The notes under the pieces were generated by a model. That model was given only the letters and a program-made list of their open reading frames with translations, did not search any database and was not told the origin of the DNA. Below are positions 61,096 through 64,000 of a DNA stretch of 64,000 nucleotides, piece by piece. Origin of the DNA: Hydrogenimonas cancrithermarum (lineage in GTDB: Bacteria; Campylobacterota; Campylobacteria; Campylobacterales; Hydrogenimonadaceae); assembly GCF_030296055.1 (NCBI RefSeq), contig NZ_AP027370.1:1848501-1912500 (forward strand), written 5' to 3'. Made by a program: the position numbers and the translations under genes. Every line of letters begins with the position of its first letter. Position 1 is the first letter of the stretch.

Positions 61096-61992
61096 ATGAA
61101 ATTTGTAATACTCGATACCGAAACGACCGGCGCCGAAGAGAGGGACCGGATCTGTCAGCTTGCCTATATCGTGGCCCTACCGCAATTGGTGGGTACAATG
61201 ATCGAAGAGGTACACGAAGATTTGTGCAAGCCTCCGCTTCCGATCTCCTACGGTGCGATGGCCGTGCACCACATCACGAACGAGATGGTAGAGAAAAAGC
61301 CGCCATGCATCGAGACGGAAAGCTACAGACGGCTCGAAGCGCTCAATAACCCGGAAAATATTCTGGTGATTCAGAATGCATCTTTCGATCTTGCGATGCT
61401 GCAAAAAGAGGGGTTTTCATCGAAGATGAGGCTGATCGACACGCTGCGCTGCCTGCGGCATCTGCATCCCGATCTCGAGGCGCACGGCCTGCAGTATGTA
61501 CGTTACGCCTTCGGTCTTTACAGAAGCGAAACGAAAGAGGCGAAGTCGATCGGCCTGAAGATCCAGGCCCACGATGCGCTTGGCGATGTGCTGGTGCTGA
61601 AGCTGCTGCTCGATTACCTTCTGATTGACCATTCGCCCGAAAAGCTGATCGAACTGACGGCAAAGCCGATCATCTACAAAACGTTCAGATTCGGCAAATA
61701 CAAAGGCGAGGAGATTGTCGAGGTGGCCAGGAAAGATCCGGGCTATCTGGAGTGGATGCTGATGGATAAAGAGGGCGAAGAGGGGCTCGACGAAGATTGG
61801 CGGCAGACACTTGAAAAGGCGCTGGAGGCGGCGGAGGAAGAGGCGGTGTGGCTCTTCCCGTTCGGCAAATATAAAGGGCAGAGCGTCGAGGAGATCGCTC
61901 AGCACGACATCGGATATCTCAGATGGAGTCTCGAGAATATGGATAAATTGTCGGAAGGGATGAAAAAGGCTATTCGGCGCGTCGTCGGATAG
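61096..61992 (+). CDS. DnaQ-like 3'-5' exonuclease with two DUF3820-like motifs
   Basis: ATG at 61096 (a second ATG one codon earlier is possible). The 298-residue protein starts with the Exo I motif DTETTG, then HHITNEMV and NASFDLAML (Exo II) and HDALGDVLVLKLLL (Exo III His/Asp). After about residue 200 come two copies of a FGKYKG unit: FRFGKYKGEEIVEVARKD then GYLEWML, and FPFGKYKGQSVEEIAQHD then GYLRWSL. Each matches the DUF3820 consensus. It is probably a nuclease; the role of the paired motifs is unknown. Confidence 0.87.
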   Translation: MKFVILDTETTGAEERDRICQLAYIVALPQLVGTMIEEVHEDLCKPPLPISYGAMAVHHITNEMVEKKPPCIETESYRRLEALNNPENILVIQNASFDLAMLQKEGFSSKMRLIDTLRCLRHLHPDLEAHGLQYVRYAFGLYRSETKEAKSIGLKIQAHDALGDVLVLKLLLDYLLIDHSPEKLIELTAKPIIYKTFRFGKYKGEEIVEVARKDPGYLEWMLMDKEGEEGLDEDWRQTLEKALEAAEEEAVWLFPFGKYKGQSVEEIAQHDIGYLRWSLENMDKLSEGMKKAIRRVVG

Positions 61993-62007
61993 CTGAAAAT
62001 TTTCCAT

Positions 62008-62046
62008 AAAAAAAGGCCGGAACGCCAAAACAGGCGCCCGACCTTC
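62008..62046 (-). terminator. Rho-independent terminator of the cytochrome gene
   Basis: On the minus strand a GC-rich stem (GGTCGGGCGCC with GGCGTTCCGGCC, partly wobble) is followed by seven T, 21 bases beyond the cytochrome stop. This is the clearest intrinsic terminator in the window. Confidence 0.8.
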
Positions 62047-62066
62047 AAAACTTGAAGAAGTATAAC

Positions 62067-62366
62067 TTACTTCAGGCCGTGGATGTACTCTGCGACCGCT
62101 TTGATGTCAGCATCGCTCATAGATGCGACCTGACCTTTCATCAGCATACCCATCCCGTGCTTGTTGAGCGTGCCCGCTTTGTAGCCTTTGATATCTGCTT
62201 CGAGCGTCGCAACGTCCATTCCACCGATAACGGCAGATTTCCCGAGCGCTTTCTTTTCACCTTTGGCACCGTGGCATCCGGCACATTTTTTGAACAGAGC
62301 CGCTCCATCAGCCATGACCAGGCTTGCCGCTCCGGCGAGCATCAATGCGAGTGTTACTTTTTTCAT
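62067..62366 (-). CDS. Cytochrome c553-like monohaem cytochrome
   Basis: 99 residues with a Sec signal (MKKVTLALMLAGAASLVMA) and the haem site C28-A-G-C31-H32. A methionine-rich C-terminal part (HGMGMLMKG) provides the sixth ligand. It is a small periplasmic electron carrier. AAGGAG precedes the ATG, and TATAAT at 62401-62406 (minus) gives the promoter; the gene appears to be transcribed alone. Confidence 0.93.
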   Translation of the reverse strand: MKKVTLALMLAGAASLVMADGAALFKKCAGCHGAKGEKKALGKSAVIGGMDVATLEADIKGYKAGTLNKHGMGMLMKGQVASMSDADIKAVAEYIHGLK

Positions 62367-62400
62367 AATAATCTCCTTTTGGAATTTTTGATATGTTCGT

Positions 62401-62406
62401 ATTATA
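62401..62406 (-). promoter_or_regulatory. -10 element (TATAAT) for the cytochrome c553 gene
   Basis: TATAAT on the minus strand lies 35 bases before the ATG. Confidence 0.6.
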
Positions 62407-62472
62407 GCGAATTGTCGTCACCAAAGCTTGATGAAAATCAAGCTTTTTTTTAATGAATGTTACAATCCGAAA

Positions 62473-62805
62473 TTAGCAGGCCGGTACATTGCCGCTGTCG
62501 TTTGCATACTCATATGCGAAATCGTAAAGATCTTTCAAGTATTTTTTGAATTTGCCGCTCGTGAAAATTTTTGCACCTTTCGGGCAGAGTTTTCCCATCT
62601 CTTCGGCGAATTTTCCCTCTTCATAGAGCTCTTCCCACTCGTCCTGAGAGTGTTTCGCAGCGAATTTTGCACCGTTGAATCCGCACAGGTTTTTCACCTT
62701 TTTGCTGTAGATCTTCTGTCCTTTGGCAGCGTCTGCAGATGCCGATGTCGCCATCAGACTCATAGCAACGAATCCCGCTGCGACCATTGTAAGTAGCTTT
62801 TTCAT
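62473..62805 (-). CDS. Cytochrome-c-like periplasmic protein lacking a haem motif
   Basis: 110 residues, with a signal peptide MKKLLTMVAAGFVAMSLMA, a cleavage near ASA-DAA, and AGGAGG before the ATG. The body (GQKIYSKKVKNLCGFNGAKF..., YLKDLYDFAYEYANDSGNVPAC) resembles small c-type cytochromes, but where CxxCH is expected there is CGFNG. Three cysteines remain, so it may use a disulfide or a different cofactor. I recall similar haemless relatives in Campylobacterota, but not a function. Confidence 0.75.
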   Translation of the reverse strand: MKKLLTMVAAGFVAMSLMATSASADAAKGQKIYSKKVKNLCGFNGAKFAAKHSQDEWEELYEEGKFAEEMGKLCPKGAKIFTSGKFKKYLKDLYDFAYEYANDSGNVPAC

Positions 62806-62880
62806 GTATACCTCCTAAATTTGTTACCCACATTGTAAAGTACAATCGTGGAGTAATCGTGAAAACGATTTTAGCACAAA

Positions 62881-63219
62881 CTATTTTATTTTCCCAAATA
62901 CTTTATAGGTTTCCCAGTAGGTGTCGATCGCTTTGCGTAAATCTGTATCACTTAGCGCTGTTTTGGGCATCAGTCCATACTGTTTTATAAGTTCTTCTGA
63001 AGCAAGCACTTTTTTCTTCGTAGGATTTTTGATGAAATCGTAGAGTGCCTCCTTGACGCGCCGTTCGCTGCTGTGTTTGAGGAGGTAATTGAAGAAAAAC
63101 TTATCGAGTGAGACCGTCAACCGCTTGTGACAGGCTACACAGTTTCGTTCATAGATGTTTACATTTTCGGCGTTCAGCAAGCTCAGCAAGAGTAAAAAAG
63201 TGACACTTAACCGTTCCAT
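62881..63219 (-). CDS. Small c-type cytochrome following a sensor kinase
   Basis: 112 residues: signal peptide MERLSVTFLLLLSLLNA, then the haem site C27-V-A-C30-H31 (NCVACHKRL). The rest is helical and basic, without the usual Met ligand context of c553. Its ATG lies in the last codons of the kinase gene (13-base overlap), so the two are cotranslated. It may be a redox partner or accessory to the kinase sensor. A weak hairpin AATCGT/ACGATT follows the stop. Confidence 0.85.
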   Translation of the reverse strand: MERLSVTFLLLLSLLNAENVNIYERNCVACHKRLTVSLDKFFFNYLLKHSSERRVKEALYDFIKNPTKKKVLASEELIKQYGLMPKTALSDTDLRKAIDTYWETYKVFGKIK

Positions 63220-64000
63220 TGTATGAATACCTCCGAGCCTTTTCCTTTTTTCGAATGGATGTCGATGTGCAATCCATACTCTTTCGCGATCATCGCGACG
63301 ATATTGAGGCCGATACCGAAGCCGCCGGCACTTGTATCGAACCGTTTGTAGCGCTTGAAGACCTCTTTGATCTGTTTTTCGTCCATTCCGCTGCCGGTAT
63401 CCTGCACCAGCAGTTCGCCAGGCCTGAGCCGCACAAAGATCTCACCGCCTCTGCGATTGTATTTGATGGCATTGGAGAGCAGATTGTCGATGAGCCGGGC
63501 CATTTTTCCCTCATCGATCCAGAGTTTGACGCCGGGCTGGATATCGGTTTCGATCTCTATTTTTTTCGATTCGGCCAGAATTTTGAAGTAATCGGCCCGC
63601 TCCTGTACCAGCCGGCTCAGATCGACCTCACGGTTCTGCGAGGCGATTTTGTGATTGAGAACGAGATAGGTAAGGTCCTGGTAGATGTTGCTGATGGTTC
63701 GTGCGGCGATTTCGATACGTTTGATCTTTTTTCTCAGCTTCGGCTCGAGGTTTTGTGTGTCGATCATCTCTATATTGCTCAAAATGGCGTTGACGGGGGT
63801 GTTGAGTTCATGTGTCGTGTCTTTGATAAAATGATCGAGCAGTCGGATGGCATTGCGCATGGGGGCGAGAAAGAGACGTACCAACGCGAGACCCGCAAGC
63901 AAAAAGAGTGTCAGCATTGCACCTCCGTAAAGGAGGAGGTTCTTCCATGTTTGGAGGAACCATTCGCCGTCGTCGTCGATTTCGACGACGACATATTTGG
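63207..64000 (-). CDS. Membrane sensor histidine kinase (5' end outside the window)
   Basis: The frame is open through the window edge, so the N-terminus is missing. Visible: a periplasmic stretch ending VEIDDDGEWFLQTW, a membrane helix (LLLYGGAMLTLFLLAGLALVR), then a HisKA domain with the phospho-acceptor in DTTHELNTPVNA and an ATPase domain with LLSNAIKYNRR (N box), DTGSGM (G1) and GGFGIGLNIV (G2). There is no HAMP domain between. It resembles two-component kinases with a short membrane-proximal linker. The response regulator should lie upstream, outside the window. Confidence 0.9.
   Translation of the reverse strand, partial: KYVVVEIDDDGEWFLQTWKNLLLYGGAMLTLFLLAGLALVRLFLAPMRNAIRLLDHFIKDTTHELNTPVNAILSNIEMIDTQNLEPKLRKKIKRIEIAARTISNIYQDLTYLVLNHKIASQNREVDLSRLVQERADYFKILAESKKIEIETDIQPGVKLWIDEGKMARLIDNLLSNAIKYNRRGGEIFVRLRPGELLVQDTGSGMDEKQIKEVFKRYKRFDTSAGGFGIGLNIVAMIAKEYGLHIDIHSKKGKGSEVFIQWNG

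Noticed and set aside
1-64000. Integrase, transposase or attachment sites bounding the glycan region
   Set aside because: No such reading frames or tRNA genes were found; composition shifts are the only sign of transfer.

Overview
The window comes from a Campylobacterota (epsilonproteobacterial) chromosome. Three things point there: the gene order ThiF/TcdA-like, surE, lpxB, greA, cheV, cheA with a fused receiver domain, cheW, serB, which as I recall it resembles the Campylobacter/Helicobacter arrangement; a complete legionaminic-acid operon ordered like the Campylobacter ptm/leg genes; and small c-type cytochromes of the c553 kind. Base composition looks close to 50% GC by eye, with AT-richer islands. 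That would suit a free-living marine or vent genus such as Hydrogenimonas or Nitratifractor better than a host-associated one, but the genus is inference only.

Region 1 (1-6776, minus strand) is the legionaminic-acid operon legB, legC, legH, legI, legG, ptmE, ptmF (the last cut by the window edge). Most junctions are tightly overlapped (ATGA, GTGA, TTGA). Diverging from it (6994-11750, plus) is a small acyl cassette: acyl carrier protein, ketoreductase, acyl/AMP ligase and GNAT transferase, then a polytopic membrane protein. A seven-repeat FG-GAP lipoprotein (minus), a WbqC/NodU carbamoylation pair and a GtrB-type glycosyltransferase with its polytopic partner follow (to 18294).

Region 2 (18462-30240, minus) holds a second glycan pathway. 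RmlA, RmlB, WecE and WecD would make dTDP-4-acetamido-4,6-dideoxygalactose (Fuc4NAc) or an isomer. With them are a GtrB-like transferase, a flippase-like protein, a DUF6044 membrane protein, a polytopic protein interrupted by an in-frame amber codon, and an MBOAT/SGNH O-acylation pair.

Region 3 (30469-36766, plus) is a tandem duplication of a lipoprotein (DUF1800-like) plus Tat-exported DUF1501 pair. The second copy is preceded by what reads as a class I cyclic-di-GMP (GEMM) riboswitch with its own promoter. A WecA/MraY-type phosphoglycosyltransferase (minus) closes the glycan part.

Region 4 (37987-53370) is conserved core: tRNA-modification and surE genes, thioredoxin-NHL protein, lpxB, greA, argC, lpxH-like, cheV-cheA-cheW, metF, serB, an ABC exporter, uppP and a Sel1 protein. 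Region 5 (53386-64000) carries a cyclic-di-GMP phosphodiesterase with a CZB zinc-binding domain, a PAS histidine kinase/response regulator pair, an AEC transporter, a globin, a YchJ protein, a DnaQ-type exonuclease with two DUF3820 motifs, small cytochromes and a sensor kinase cut by the window end.

The observations most worth following are: the cyclic-di-GMP riboswitch in front of only one of two paralogous DUF1800/DUF1501 cassettes; a CZB-EAL phosphodiesterase in the same window; heptanucleotide tandem repeats at six sites, two of them inside the rmlB reading frame; and the divergent ACP/ligase/GNAT cassette beside the legionaminic operon. I found no tRNA, rRNA, CRISPR array, integrase or insertion sequence.
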